10,804 bases of DNA from an uncultured Bryobacterales bacterium. GTDB taxonomy: Bacteria; Acidobacteriota; Terriglobia; Bryobacterales; UBA6623. Below the pieces are notes generated by a model that worked only from the letters and a program-made list of their open reading frames with translations, made no database searches and was not told the DNA's origin. The translations under genes were made by a program, and so were the position numbers. Shown here piece by piece: positions 1-8,358 of the stretch. The DNA lies in contig CAMPKL010000067.1 in assembly GCA_946887065.1 (NCBI GenBank), positions 1 to 10,804 on the forward strand, written 5' to 3'. Numbering within the stretch: position 1 is the stretch's first letter; every line of letters begins with the position of its first letter.

Positions 1-1263
1 ATCTTAAAGCTCCGGGCGGAGAAGGCTGCGTTGCTGGGCCGTCAGAATTTTGCGGATCTCGTTTTAGAATATCGCATGGCGAAGAGTGGGTCGCGCGCGC
101 AGGCCTTCATCCAGCAGCTATCGGAGAGAACGCGTGCTCCGTTTCAGGCTGAGAACGAAGCCCTCGAACAGTTTCGCCGGTCAGTCGAAGGTTCGGATGC
201 CGGCCCGATGCGGCCGTGGGATATCGCCTACTACGCGGAGAAACTGCGGCAACGAGAGTACGACTTCGACGAGGAACAGCTGCGGCCGTACTTCCCCTAT
301 GAACGAGTGAAGCGCGGGCTGTTCGAGTTAGTGCAGCGCCTGTACGGTGTCGAAGTTCGCCAAGAACAGGGCGTGCCTGTTTGGCGCGACAATGTCCAAT
401 ACTATTCCCTATTCGACTCCGACGGCAGCAAGCTGGGCGCCTTTTACACGGACTACTTCCCCGACGAACAGAAGCGCGGCGGGGCTTGGATGGATTCATT
501 TCTAACAGGAGCGAAGACCGAAAGAGGCTGGGAGCCGCATCTGGGTTTAATGTGCGGCAACTTGAATCCGCCTGTGGGAAACCAGCCTGCGCTGCTGACG
601 CACCGCGACGTAGAGACGTTGTTTCATGAGTTCGGCCATCTCCTGCACCATCTGCTGACGCGCGTTGAAATCCGCAGCCTCGCCGGCACCAAGGTCGCCT
701 GGGATTTTGTCGAACTGCCCTCGCAAATCATGGAGAACTGGTGTTGGGAGAGAGAGGCGCTGGATCTGTTCGCTGAACACTATGAAACCGGCGCGCTGAT
801 CCCCGACGCCCTTTTCCAGAAGATGAAGCGAGCACGTACCTTCAGGGCGGCAAATCAGCAGATGAGACAGCTAGGACTGGCGTCGCTAGACCTAGCTCTA
901 CATATCGACTATGAACCGGATCGCGACGGCGACGTCATGGTCTATGCCAGGAACATCTTGGCTAAGTTCGCACCCGCTCCGCTGCCGGAGGATTACGCGA
1001 TGCCTGCCGCCTTTACCCACCTTTTCGCCGATCCGGTGGGATACGGCGCGGGTTACTACTCCTACAAGTGGTCTGAAGTCTTGGATGCAGATGCCTTTAC
1101 GAGATTCGCCGAGGAAGGGATCTTCAATCCGCGGACCGGCGCCGCGTTTCGAGAGAACATTCTGTCCACGGGAGACAGCGAAGACCCGGAAAAGCTTTTC
1201 GTAGCCTTCTTGGGACGCGAGCCCCGCCCCGAGGCCTTGATGGTACGATTGGGTCTGGCTTAA
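1..1263 (+). CDS. prlC: Oligopeptidase A-like M3 family zinc metallopeptidase (5' end missing)
   Basis: Cytoplasmic zinc endopeptidase of family M3 that degrades short peptides. The reading frame is open from base 1, and the first codons (ILKLRAEKAALLG) already match the family, so the TTG at 31 is not the start. The real start lies left of the window, perhaps 250-270 residues upstream judging by the ~680-residue E. coli enzyme. The catalytic HEFGH motif is at 625-639; its two histidines bind zinc. The third ligand is the Glu of VELPSQIMENWCWE, 29 residues after the first His, the expected M3 spacing. The C-terminal signatures GYYSYKWSEVLDADAF and EEGIFNPRTG are intact. Wording around ELPSQ-MENWCWE and GREP resembles E. 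coli OpdA (PrlC) more than Dcp; this comparison is from memory. The gene ends at TAA 1261-1263 and faces the PEP-CTERM gene. M3 membership is certain; the prlC name is likely. Confidence 0.93.
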   Translation: MLKLRAEKAALLGRQNFADLVLEYRMAKSGSRAQAFIQQLSERTRAPFQAENEALEQFRRSVEGSDAGPMRPWDIAYYAEKLRQREYDFDEEQLRPYFPYERVKRGLFELVQRLYGVEVRQEQGVPVWRDNVQYYSLFDSDGSKLGAFYTDYFPDEQKRGGAWMDSFLTGAKTERGWEPHLGLMCGNLNPPVGNQPALLTHRDVETLFHEFGHLLHHLLTRVEIRSLAGTKVAWDFVELPSQIMENWCWEREALDLFAEHYETGALIPDALFQKMKRARTFRAANQQMRQLGLASLDLALHIDYEPDRDGDVMVYARNILAKFAPAPLPEDYAMPAAFTHLFADPVGYGAGYYSYKWSEVLDADAFTRFAEEGIFNPRTGAAFRENILSTGDSEDPEKLFVAFLGREPRPEALMVRLGLA

Positions 1264-1279
1264 CTAGCTAGAAAAGCAA

Positions 1280-1313
1280 GACGCCGCGACCGGGGGAGGT
1301 TGGTCGCGGCGTC
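1280..1313. terminator. Probable bidirectional intrinsic terminator hairpin
   Basis: A perfect 12-bp GC-rich stem pairs 1280-1291 (GACGCCGCGACC) with 1302-1313 (GGTCGCGGCGTC) around a 10-nt loop. It lies 17 bp after the peptidase stop and downstream of the convergent PEP-CTERM gene. Read on the minus strand the stem is followed by TTGCTTTTC, a fair U-tract; on the plus strand the T-tract is poor (TGTGCATCT). It can therefore serve both genes, probably better for the minus-strand one. Confidence 0.72.
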
Positions 1314-1484
1314 TGTGCATCTATCGAGGAGCGCTTGAGCGAAACCGTCTGGAAGAAGACGTTGCCGAGTCTAGGTTTTGGGTTTCACTCTTGCAAATCA
1401 GTCTTGAACTGACATGAGTTTATCAGCGCTCGGGTGTTTTGATAACTCGGAGACATCCTTGTTTTTAGCCAGGATATTTCTGGA
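1314..1484. other. Intergenic tail between convergent genes
   Basis: No ORF or RNA gene is evident. There is a weak imperfect hairpin with arms GAGTTTATCA (1416-1425) and TGATAACTC (1440-1448), one bulge and a 14-nt loop, 37 nt after the PEP-CTERM stop on the minus strand. No T-run follows it, so it is at most an RNA 3'-end stabiliser. The small dyad TCAGT/ACTGA near 1400 is probably chance. Confidence 0.3.
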
Positions 1485-2147
1485 CTAGCGACGGCGTCGC
1501 AGCGAAGCCAAAGCGCCGAGTCCGATGCCGAACAGAATGTATGTAGATGGTTCCGGCACAGTTGGAGTGGGCGGAGGGGTCGAGTCGTCGGTCTCGATCG
1601 TGAGCCCCCAGCCGTTCAGCGTGCCGGTGTTGCTGGATCTATAGTCTTGAATCGTTAGTCGCCACGTTCCTGCCGCCTCCGTTCCCCCGAACGCAGCGCT
1701 TAAGTCAACCGGTGTGCCGGTTGTTGTCGAAGCAAAGTAGTTGCCGACCGGAACAACCCCGTTGGTGCCGCCCACAACGGCATTGGCGGCCGTCCAGATA
1801 TTGCCGCTGTACGTGCCGGTGGTGAACCCGTCATTAAACACGTACTCACCGCCGTAGTTACGATTGAACGTGTCTCCGCCAAGCCGGTAGACGAGATCCT
1901 GGGTGATTCCCCCGGCAACATTCGTTATTGATACCCGAAGGTCGCCTACTTGTGGATGCGTTATATCAAACCTCACCGTCACGTCTGAAACCGTGCCGGA
2001 ACTCCCGATAACGATGTCGAAAGTCACCGTGGAAAGATCCGGGAGCGCTCCCCCACCGCCCGATTGAGTGATCGTTGCAGCTGAAGCGGTCCCTGCTATC
2101 GTAATCGCGAACAGGAAAAATGCTAGTCTCGACAGATGTTTTCTCAA
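1485..2147 (-). CDS. PEP-CTERM secreted protein with a proprotein-convertase P domain
   Basis: A 220-residue exported protein. Residues 1-23 form a Sec signal peptide (basic MRKHLSR, hydrophobic core, cut after ASA). Residues about 32-186 read as a P/Homo B domain, the beta-sandwich that follows the catalytic domain in subtilisin-like convertases: VRFDITHPQVGDLRVSI early and GTWRLTIQDY...GTLNGWGLTI late. A Pro/Thr linker (187-196) leads to a textbook PEP-CTERM tail: VPEP at 197-200, a short hydrophobic helix at 203-215, and RRRR at the C-terminus. By family knowledge an exosortase cuts this tail and passes the protein to the surface or matrix. There is no protease domain. The start is TTG: the frame has a TAG five codons upstream (2163-2165), only TTG is usable, and AGGGGA (2157-2162) sits 9 nt ahead. 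Domain calls are firm; the function is unknown. Confidence 0.92.
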   Translation of the reverse strand: MRKHLSRLAFFLFAITIAGTASAATITQSGGGGALPDLSTVTFDIVIGSSGTVSDVTVRFDITHPQVGDLRVSITNVAGGITQDLVYRLGGDTFNRNYGGEYVFNDGFTTGTYSGNIWTAANAVVGGTNGVVPVGNYFASTTTGTPVDLSAAFGGTEAAGTWRLTIQDYRSSNTGTLNGWGLTIETDDSTPPPTPTVPEPSTYILFGIGLGALASLRRRR

Positions 2148-2156
2148 CTTGTTTAT

Positions 2157-2162
2157 TCCCCT
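2157..2162 (-). promoter_or_regulatory. Ribosome binding site that fixes a TTG start
   Basis: AGGGGA on the minus strand, 9 nt before the TTG at 2145-2147 of the PEP-CTERM gene. With the in-frame TAG just upstream, it leaves no other plausible start codon. Confidence 0.7.
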
Positions 2163-2283
2163 CTAAGTGAACGGTCTAAACCCCTCACGAGATCAAGTTA
2201 ACAACCTAGGAAGATTCCCGAATATAAGAGGAATCGCGCACCGCGGGAGGTAAATAGCCTAGCTGCCCGTAGTACTTTTAGCT

Positions 2284-2442
2284 ATGCGGCCAGACTTTGG
2301 TTTGGCACGCCACACTGCGCTGGCTGCAGTAGCTGTGGTCGCTGTACTGACTGTAGGCGCTGCACCGGCAGCGGATCGCAGGGGCGTCTACTCCGCGTCG
2401 TTGCTAGAGAGACTCCTAGTCTCCTTGTCCGCAACGAACTAG
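2284..2442 (+). CDS. Possible small secreted or membrane peptide (52 aa)
   Basis: An ATG ORF of 52 codons ending at TAG 2440-2442, divergent from the PEP-CTERM gene. The translation begins MRPDFGLARHTALAAVAVV, continues as a hydrophobic Ala/Val stretch to about residue 27, then reads APAADRRGVYSAS and ends LLVSLSATN. This looks like a Sec signal peptide with a possible cut near AAPA-A, leaving a mature piece of about 22-24 residues. About 60% of third positions are G or C, compatible with the neighbours. Against it: no Shine-Dalgarno at proper spacing (a GGGAGG at 2246-2251 is too far), a very short mature part, and a stop codon inside a hairpin. I recognise no family. It could equally be chance or a decayed gene start. 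Confidence 0.3.
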   Translation: MRPDFGLARHTALAAVAVVAVLTVGAAPAADRRGVYSASLLERLLVSLSATN

Positions 2443-2450
2443 GAGACTAG
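2416..2450. repeat. 10-bp perfect inverted repeat (hairpin)
   Basis: CTAGTCTCCT (2416-2425) pairs perfectly with AGGAGACTAG (2441-2450) around a 15-nt loop. A competing pairing exists between CTCCTAG (2413-2419) and CTAGGAG (2439-2445), so two alternative stems are possible. There is no T-run on either side, so it is not a standard intrinsic terminator. It overlaps the stop of the candidate small ORF. Confidence 0.6.
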
Positions 2451-2456
2451 ATTGAG

Positions 2457-2521
2457 CGACTCGATCACTTCCGGTACGGCGCGAGTCGGAGGGTTGGATG
2501 ATGCAGGATGATCGCCATCCT
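2457..2521. repeat. Two further inverted repeats between the small ORF and garD
   Basis: CGACTCG (2457-2463) pairs with CGAGTCG (2482-2488) across 18 nt. AGGATG (2505-2510) pairs with CATCCT (2516-2521) across 5 nt. Together with the 10-bp stem at 2416-2450 they form a run of three dyads in about 105 bp, downstream of garD on its coding strand. They may act as the 3' end structure of the garD transcript, but no T-tract follows any of them. Confidence 0.4.
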
Positions 2522-2563
2522 CTGGGTGACCAGGAGTTGCACGGCCATGCGGGCGTTTTCCGG

Positions 2564-4123
2564 CTAGGTAACGGGCCCAGGATTGAAGGGCGATAGCGCG
2601 TTGTGCAGTCCCCAGTGATCGGTCCAGACTTTCTTGCGGCCACTCGCGACGTCGAGCATCAGCCTGAACAGCTCCCAGCCGACCTGTTCAATCGTCGCCT
2701 CGCCGGATGCGATACGGCCCGCGTCAAGGTCAATGAGGTCGTACCACCGCTCGGCAAGCGCCGTGTTGGAAGAGACCTTGATAACCGGCGCCATAGCCAA
2801 CCCATACGGTGTGCCCCGGCCCGTCGTAAAGATGTGCAGGTTCATGCCCGCAGCCAGTTGTTGCGTGCCGCAGACGAAATCGCCGGCAGGCGTTGCAGCG
2901 AAGGTCAGGCCTTTGCGGCGGACCTTTTCGCCGTGGCTGATGACGTCCGTCAAGGCCATCGTGCCCGACTTGGCCACTGACCCCAGAGCCTTCTCGACAA
3001 TGTTGGCAAGCCCGCCCCGCTTATTGCCTGGCGTGGTGTTGGCGCTGCGATCGGATTTGCCGCGAGCCAGGTAGTCGTCGTACCAGCGCATTTCGCGGAT
3101 GAGATCGCGCGCGATGTCTTCGGTGGCGCATCGCGGCGTCAGCAGGTGGACCGCGTCGCGAATTTCGGTGACCTCGGAAAACATCACCGAAGCCCCTGCG
3201 CGGACGAGCAGATCCGCGGCGAAACCGACGGCGGGATTCGCCGTCACGCCGGAAAGCGCATCGCTTCCCCCGCATTGGACGCCCACGACCAAATCGGCCG
3301 CCGGACAAATGACCCGCCTCCGGGCGTCGAGTTCGGCCAGGCGCCGTTCGGCGAAGCGCATGATCGCCTCCACCATCGAGCCAAAGCCGCGTAGTTCTTC
3401 ATCCTGCAGCCTCATCACGTAAGGCTGCAGGTCCAGAACCGGAGGGAGTCCCTTGCTGGCGTTCAGCAACTGCGACTGAGGCAAGAGCCTGTCCGGCTGC
3501 ATTTTTTCGCAGCCTAGGCTGACCACCAGCGGCTCGCCGCCAAGATTGGGATGCTGAGCCAAGCGGCCGATGCTGCGAATCGGGATGGCGGCATCGGGGG
3601 CATCAATCGCAACGCCGCAACCATAGGCGTGCGAAACGGAGATCACGTCGTCCACATTGGGGAACCGAGGCAGGAGCTCTGCGCGAATGCGCGCGATGGC
3701 GTGTTCCACCGTTGGAGCAACGCACTGCACGGTGGTTGCCAGGCCAAGAATGTTTTTCGTGCCGACTGAGCCGTCCCGGTTGCGGAAGCCTTCGAACGTA
3801 TAGCCTTCCAAAGGCTCGGGATCAGCGGGAACCTCGGTCGCCAGGGCTAGCGACTCCAGCGGCGGCGCCCCGGGCATGCGCACCAACTCTTCGCGGACCC
3901 AGGCGCCCGCGGGGATATCCCGCTCGGCGTAGCCGATGACCGCGCCATAGCGTCGAATCGGTTGGCCGGTCGCGATGTCGACCAGCGCTACTTTGTTGGC
4001 ATGGGGTACGGCCTCGTTCAGGCTGAGGCCCGAGTCAAACGCCGTTCCGGCCGGGAGGCCCTCAGGGTTGACGATGATGGCGACATTGTCCTCTGAACGG
4101 ACCTGGACGTAATGGGGCTTCAA
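2564..4123 (-). CDS. garD: Galactarate dehydratase (D-galactarate to 5-dehydro-4-deoxy-D-glucarate)
   Basis: A cytoplasmic hydro-lyase of the UxaA/GarD family that removes water from galactarate, the first step of its catabolism. At 519 residues it is full length against 523 for E. coli GarD, and it matches end to end as I remember that sequence. Residues 1-90 are the SAF domain ([26 protein letters not shown]). The catalytic part starts at [17 protein letters not shown] (108-124), followed by [15 protein letters not shown] (203-207), [19 protein letters not shown] (282-300), SEVTE, CGTQQ (418-422) and TTGRGTPYG (433-441). The end, [16 protein letters not shown], is the GarD terminus. The start is TTG at 4121-4123: a TAA lies six codons upstream and no other start fits, with a weak GGA ahead. 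No transporter, aldolase or reductase gene of the pathway is adjacent. Altronate dehydratase is less likely given the SAF fusion and the specific match. Confidence 0.95.
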   Translation of the reverse strand: MKPHYVQVRSEDNVAIIVNPEGLPAGTAFDSGLSLNEAVPHANKVALVDIATGQPIRRYGAVIGYAERDIPAGAWVREELVRMPGAPPLESLALATEVPADPEPLEGYTFEGFRNRDGSVGTKNILGLATTVQCVAPTVEHAIARIRAELLPRFPNVDDVISVSHAYGCGVAIDAPDAAIPIRSIGRLAQHPNLGGEPLVVSLGCEKMQPDRLLPQSQLLNASKGLPPVLDLQPYVMRLQDEELRGFGSMVEAIMRFAERRLAELDARRRVICPAADLVVGVQCGGSDALSGVTANPAVGFAADLLVRAGASVMFSEVTEIRDAVHLLTPRCATEDIARDLIREMRWYDDYLARGKSDRSANTTPGNKRGGLANIVEKALGSVAKSGTMALTDVISHGEKVRRKGLTFAATPAGDFVCGTQQLAAGMNLHIFTTGRGTPYGLAMAPVIKVSSNTALAERWYDLIDLDAGRIASGEATIEQVGWELFRLMLDVASGRKKVWTDHWGLHNALSPFNPGPVT

Positions 4124-4279
4124 CGTAGTGATTCCAGATTAGCGGACCGCCCGATGCTCGGCTTCGTGGCTCCACCCTCTATTTGCGCTATTCCATCAAC
4201 TGCTCTGCGCTGCAATTTTCTCCAGCAAGCTGTCGATAGGCCGATCCCGATCCAGTCATAAGGCGGAAACGGCGGAGTC

Positions 4280-4309
4280 TTAGGGGCATTCTCCGGTTCT
4301 CGCCCCTAA
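4280..4309. repeat. 8-bp perfect inverted repeat in the Tad leader
   Basis: TTAGGGGC (4280-4287) pairs with GCCCCTAA (4302-4309) around a 14-nt loop. No T-run follows on either strand, so an operator or RNA leader structure is more likely than a terminator. Confidence 0.5.
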
Positions 4310-4314
4310 CTGAC

Positions 4315-4374
4315 GGTCCTACTCTCACTAGGAGGAGAGGACCGCATTGGACTAGGAAGAGCCTTTGCAAGGCT
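4315..4374. repeat. Two more dyads ahead of cpaB
   Basis: GGTCCT (4315-4320) pairs with AGGACC (4338-4343); an alternative register uses CTCTC (4322-4326) with GAGAG (4335-4339). AGCCTT (4360-4365) pairs with AAGGCT (4369-4374) around TGC, a compact palindrome 37 bp before the cpaB ATG. Either could be a protein binding site or part of a structured 5' UTR. Confidence 0.35.
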
Positions 4375-4411
4375 TGCGCGGAGTCCGGCGAGAATCTGCA
4401 AACACCAGGGT

Positions 4412-5140
4412 ATGAACAAGAAAGTGCTCACCGTCGCGGGAGTCGCCCTCGCCGCTGCCATTGCCACTACCGTTTTCTTCGGCGCGGTCTTGTCGGATCG
4501 TCTAACGTCGTCGGCGCCGCCGCCGGAAATGGTCATTGCCACGGCCGTTAGAGATTTACCGCGCGGCACTCGTCTCACGCCCGAAGACATCGAGTTGGCT
4601 CGCGTGCCGGCCGTGCATGCTCCCGCTGGGGCATTTTCTTCCGTTGAGGCTGTCCAAGGCCGTTTTCTTCTGCGAGCCGTACGCTCCGGGGCGCCGCTTA
4701 CCGATTCAGTCTTCCCTTCAAGCGAGTCGGGCGGTCTGGCGGCGACGATTCCTTTGGGCATGCGGGCGGTTTCTCTTCACGTGGAAGAATATGCGGGCGT
4801 AACCGAAATCGTCGAGTCCGGGGATCGAGTCGATATCTACATGGCGTCTGACCGCCGCACGCCAGGCCGCCGCGATATCGCCGTCACGGCGGTTCTCGAA
4901 AATATTGAGGTGATCGATACAGGGCGCTGGGACAACCAGCCCGGGCGCCAAGCGCCGCTGCCCGTGGTTACGGTCATCGTGAACTACGAGGACGCCCGGG
5001 CCCTAAGTCTTGCCGACCAGTCCGGCGCTATCCGGCTCGCGCTCCGAAACCCCACAGACGGGAACATCTCCCTGCAGGCCGCTAGTCCTGCGCAGCAGGC
5101 CCAAGCGGCGAAGGGACCCGCGAACGGTTCGACCCGGTAA
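4412..5140 (+). CDS. cpaB: Flp pilus assembly protein CpaB/RcpC (SAF domain)
   Basis: A periplasmic assembly factor of the Tad (tight adherence, type IVc) pilus, thought to work with the outer-membrane secretin. It has 242 residues, slightly short for the family. A hydrophobic N-terminal segment (5-27) without a good cleavage site anchors it in the inner membrane. The SAF domain spans about 39-102 (VIATAVRDLPRGTRLTPEDI is its typical opening). The RcpC/CpaB domain covers about 110-215, with IPLGMRAVSLHV and ESGDRVDIYM (135-144) matching the usual G-MRAVSV and PGDRVDV motifs. The Ala/Gln-rich tail (222-242) looks disordered. The ATG at 4412 has only a poor ribosome site (AGGG one base ahead), but the hydrophobic anchor follows directly, which supports it. 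It is the first gene of the operon; its stop overlaps the ribosome site of cpaF. Confidence 0.92.
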   Translation: MNKKVLTVAGVALAAAIATTVFFGAVLSDRLTSSAPPPEMVIATAVRDLPRGTRLTPEDIELARVPAVHAPAGAFSSVEAVQGRFLLRAVRSGAPLTDSVFPSSESGGLAATIPLGMRAVSLHVEEYAGVTEIVESGDRVDIYMASDRRTPGRRDIAVTAVLENIEVIDTGRWDNQPGRQAPLPVVTVIVNYEDARALSLADQSGAIRLALRNPTDGNISLQAASPAQQAQAAKGPANGSTR

Positions 5141-5144
5141 GGAG
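5139..5144 (+). promoter_or_regulatory. Strong ribosome binding site for a GTG start
   Basis: AAGGAG overlaps the cpaB stop codon and lies 7 nt before the GTG at 5152. It fixes the cpaF start and suggests translational coupling of cpaB and cpaF. Confidence 0.8.
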
Positions 5145-5151
5145 CAAAGTC

Positions 5152-6485
<1,334 letters not shown>

Positions 6486-6486
<1 letters not shown>

Positions 6487-7415
6487 TGCTGACTGAGATC
6501 TACGTCCTGATCTTCGGCGTGACCTTTGTCGTCGTCGGTTTGGCTATGGGCATGGCCTGGGCGTTCGTCGAGAAACCCGAGCCGAAGCCGAATGATGAGC
6601 CGGATCTGCTCAGAAAGGACAAACTGAGCGCGCTCGACACGTTGGCGCACGTTTTGGCCCAGCTGAGCTACACCAAGCGGCTCACACTACTTCTCGCCGA
6701 AGCGAATTTGGATTGGTCCGTCGGCAGGCTGGTGCTCCAAATGCTGGTTGCCGGCGTACTCGCATTCACGGCGATGCTCAGCGCGGAGTGGGTGCCTTGG
6801 TATGGCTCACTAGCCCTCGCCGCCGCCATCGCCACCATTCCGTTACTCCACGTGAGACGCCTGCGGTCGAAGAGGCTGCGCAAGGTTGAAGATCAGCTTC
6901 CCGAGGCCCTTGAGTTCCTCGCTCGCGCCCTGGTCGCCGGCCATTCTCTTCCGATGGCGCTTGAGCTTTTGGGGGAAGAAGCTGAGGCGCCGATCTCTAC
7001 CGAGGTTCGCAAGACGGTGGACGAGTACAACCTAGGCCTGTCCATGGAAAAGTCGCTGTCGAATATGGCCGACCGCGTGCCGAGCGTCGACATTCAATTC
7101 TTCGTATCGGCCGTCATCTCCCAGTCGCGCACGGGCGGCAACCTGCACGAATTGCTCGACAGCCTCGCCGAAACTATTCGCGACCGTGAAACGCTGCGCG
7201 GACATGTCCGCGCACTGACAGCTAACGGGAGAATCACAGCCATTATCCTCACCTGCTTGCCGTTCTTCATCGCTGGGGTCATGCTGCTGGTGAACTCGGA
7301 GTATCTGAGCATTCTGACCAATCACCCGATCGGCCGCCTGCTAATTTTGGCCGGCATCTGTGGTCAAGCCTTAGCTTTCTTCGTGATCAACCGGATCGTT
7401 GACATCAAGGTCTAA
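6486..7415 (+). CDS. tadB: Tad inner-membrane platform protein TadB
   Basis: One of the two platform proteins of the Tad pilus (type II secretion F superfamily), thought to transmit the motion of the CpaF ATPase to pilin insertion. It has 309 residues. Membrane segments lie at about 5-27, 83-99, 107-123, 249-269 and 284-303. The cytoplasmic T2SF domain runs from about 137 to 245, with QLPEALEFLARALVAGHSL (137-155) and SQSRTGGNLHELLDSLAET (212-230), both standard TadB motifs. ATG 6486 overlaps the cpaF stop by one base; GAGG (6472-6475) lies 10 nt upstream inside cpaF. The N-terminal membrane segment is as in the family. The charged loop 29-45 (EKPEPKPNDEPD) is somewhat Pro/Asp-rich. No defect is seen. 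Confidence 0.94.
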
Positions 7416-7422
7416 GCAAGCG

Positions 7423-8349
7423 ATGAGCTCAACCACGATTGCGATCTTCTTCGCCTCCCTAGGGATCTATGGGCTGGCGGGGTATTGGTTCTGGGCCAGG
7501 CGCTCGGCTGCGGCAGCGATGGGGCATTCGCCTGAGGCGGACGTATCGGCAGCCGATGACGCTCCCGACCGGCCCGAAATGTCGCCGCTGCTCAACGCTT
7601 TGGCGAACCTCGGAGAAAAAGCTGCGAATCAGGATGCGCACGGGAAAGCTCTTCGACGCCGGCTGGAACGCGCGGGCTTCCGTCAATCCTGGGCGCCGCA
7701 GATCTATCACGGCGCGCGACTGGCTTTGGTTGTCGGGCTGCCATTGCTGACATTCGCCCTCATCTCGCTGGCATCGGGCGGGGCCGTCGCGGCGATTCCT
7801 GCGACTGCCTTCGCGGCCTACCTGGGTCTCACGGCGCCGGGACGCTATCTCGATCGCTTGGCGCGCCGGAGGACACAGCGAATAGGCGGAAGTCTACCGG
7901 ATTTCTTGGACCTGCTGGTCGTATCCGTCGAAAGCGGGCTCTCGCTTGATCAAGCGGTGGCCGACACGGCGCGTGATTTGCGTCGCGCGCATCCTCCGCT
8001 CAGCGAGGAGCTGGCGATCTTCAGCCGGGAGGTGCAGGCTGGCGCCAGCCGCGCAACTGCGTTGCGCAACCTGGGAGTGCGGACAGGCGATTCGGAAATG
8101 CGCAAGCTGACCTCGATCCTGATTCAAGCCGATCGATTCGGATCAAGCGTTTCGAAGGTGCTGCGCAACCAGGCGCGGTACATGCGGATTAAGCGCAGGC
8201 AACGAGCCGAGGAGTCTGCTCACAAAGTCGGCGTCAAACTGATCTTTCCTATCTTCTTCTTGATCATGCCTTCAGTCTTTCTGGTCACCGCTGGTCCGGC
8301 GGTCATCATGCTGCTTGAGAACTTCAGTAGGATGGTCGCCGACATCTGA
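7423..8349 (+). CDS. tadC: Tad inner-membrane platform protein TadC
   Basis: Second platform protein of the Tad pilus, partner of TadB. It has 308 residues from the ATG at 7423. The frame also allows a TTG at 7399 inside tadB, adding eight polar residues. I prefer the ATG because the hydrophobic segment TTIAIFFASLGIYGLAG follows directly, although neither start has a strong ribosome site (AAGG at 7407-7410 is 12 nt away). Membrane segments lie at about 4-24, 97-117, 120-138 and 273-298. The T2SF domain includes SLPDFLDLLVVSVESGLSL (157-175) and SILIQADRFGSSVSKVLRNQ (231-250), diagnostic for TadC. The C-terminal VKLIFPIFFLIMPSVF (271-286) is also typical. It is the last gene of the operon, with only 9 bp to the convergent thiL stop and no terminator visible in the gap. 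Confidence 0.93.
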   Translation: MSSTTIAIFFASLGIYGLAGYWFWARRSAAAAMGHSPEADVSAADDAPDRPEMSPLLNALANLGEKAANQDAHGKALRRRLERAGFRQSWAPQIYHGARLALVVGLPLLTFALISLASGGAVAAIPATAFAAYLGLTAPGRYLDRLARRRTQRIGGSLPDFLDLLVVSVESGLSLDQAVADTARDLRRAHPPLSEELAIFSREVQAGASRATALRNLGVRTGDSEMRKLTSILIQADRFGSSVSKVLRNQARYMRIKRRQRAEESAHKVGVKLIFPIFFLIMPSVFLVTAGPAVIMLLENFSRMVADI

Positions 8350-8358
8350 GACGGGCCT

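Larger units (their letters stand above)
2148..2563. other. 416-bp gap between the PEP-CTERM gene and garD
   Basis: The left part (2148-2283) is the leader and promoter region of the PEP-CTERM gene. It is AT-richer around 2195-2235, but I cannot point to a clear -35/-10 pair, nor to a sigma-54 site of the type described for some PEP-CTERM genes. The middle holds a possible 52-codon ORF (2284-2442). The right part (2416-2521) holds three inverted repeats in a row, downstream of the garD stop on its strand. No tRNA-like fold and no T-run terminator was found. Confidence 0.5.
4124..4411. other. Divergent intergenic region between garD and cpaB
   Basis: These 288 bp must carry the promoters of garD (leftward) and of the Tad operon (rightward), unless the latter is read from elsewhere. 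I see no convincing -35/-10 pair. The half nearest cpaB has three dyads (4280-4309, 4315-4343, 4360-4374). No pilin-like ORF is present, although flp pilin genes often sit just upstream of tad genes. Confidence 0.5.

Noticed and set aside
86..1204. Several ORFs of 70-130 codons inside the M3 peptidase gene on both strands
   Set aside because: They are GC-rich frame shadows with Arg/Pro/Ser-rich translations lying within a certain coding sequence.
2303..2318. Sigma-54-like sequence TGGCAC...CTGC, of interest because some PEP-CTERM genes use sigma-54
   Set aside because: The GG to GC spacing is one base too long, it points away from the PEP-CTERM gene, and it lies within the candidate small ORF.
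4154..4261. A short plus-strand ORF in the garD-cpaB gap, considered as a possible Flp pilin
   Set aside because: It lacks the prepilin leader with Gly-x-x-x-x-Glu and the hydrophobic helix; it is only 35 codons with no ribosome site.
4348..4361. GG-N10-GC spacing resembling a sigma-54 promoter ahead of cpaB
   Set aside because: Only the GG and GC dinucleotides fit; the rest of the -24 and -12 elements do not match.
4188..4370. A 60-codon minus-strand ORF upstream of garD starting near 4370
   Set aside because: TTG start without a ribosome site, Arg-rich low-quality translation, and no recognisable domain; most likely chance.
2564..5140. SAF domains in both neighbouring divergent genes garD and cpaB
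   Set aside because: SAF is a widespread small fold in unrelated proteins; the adjacency is most likely coincidence and the two copies show no close similarity.
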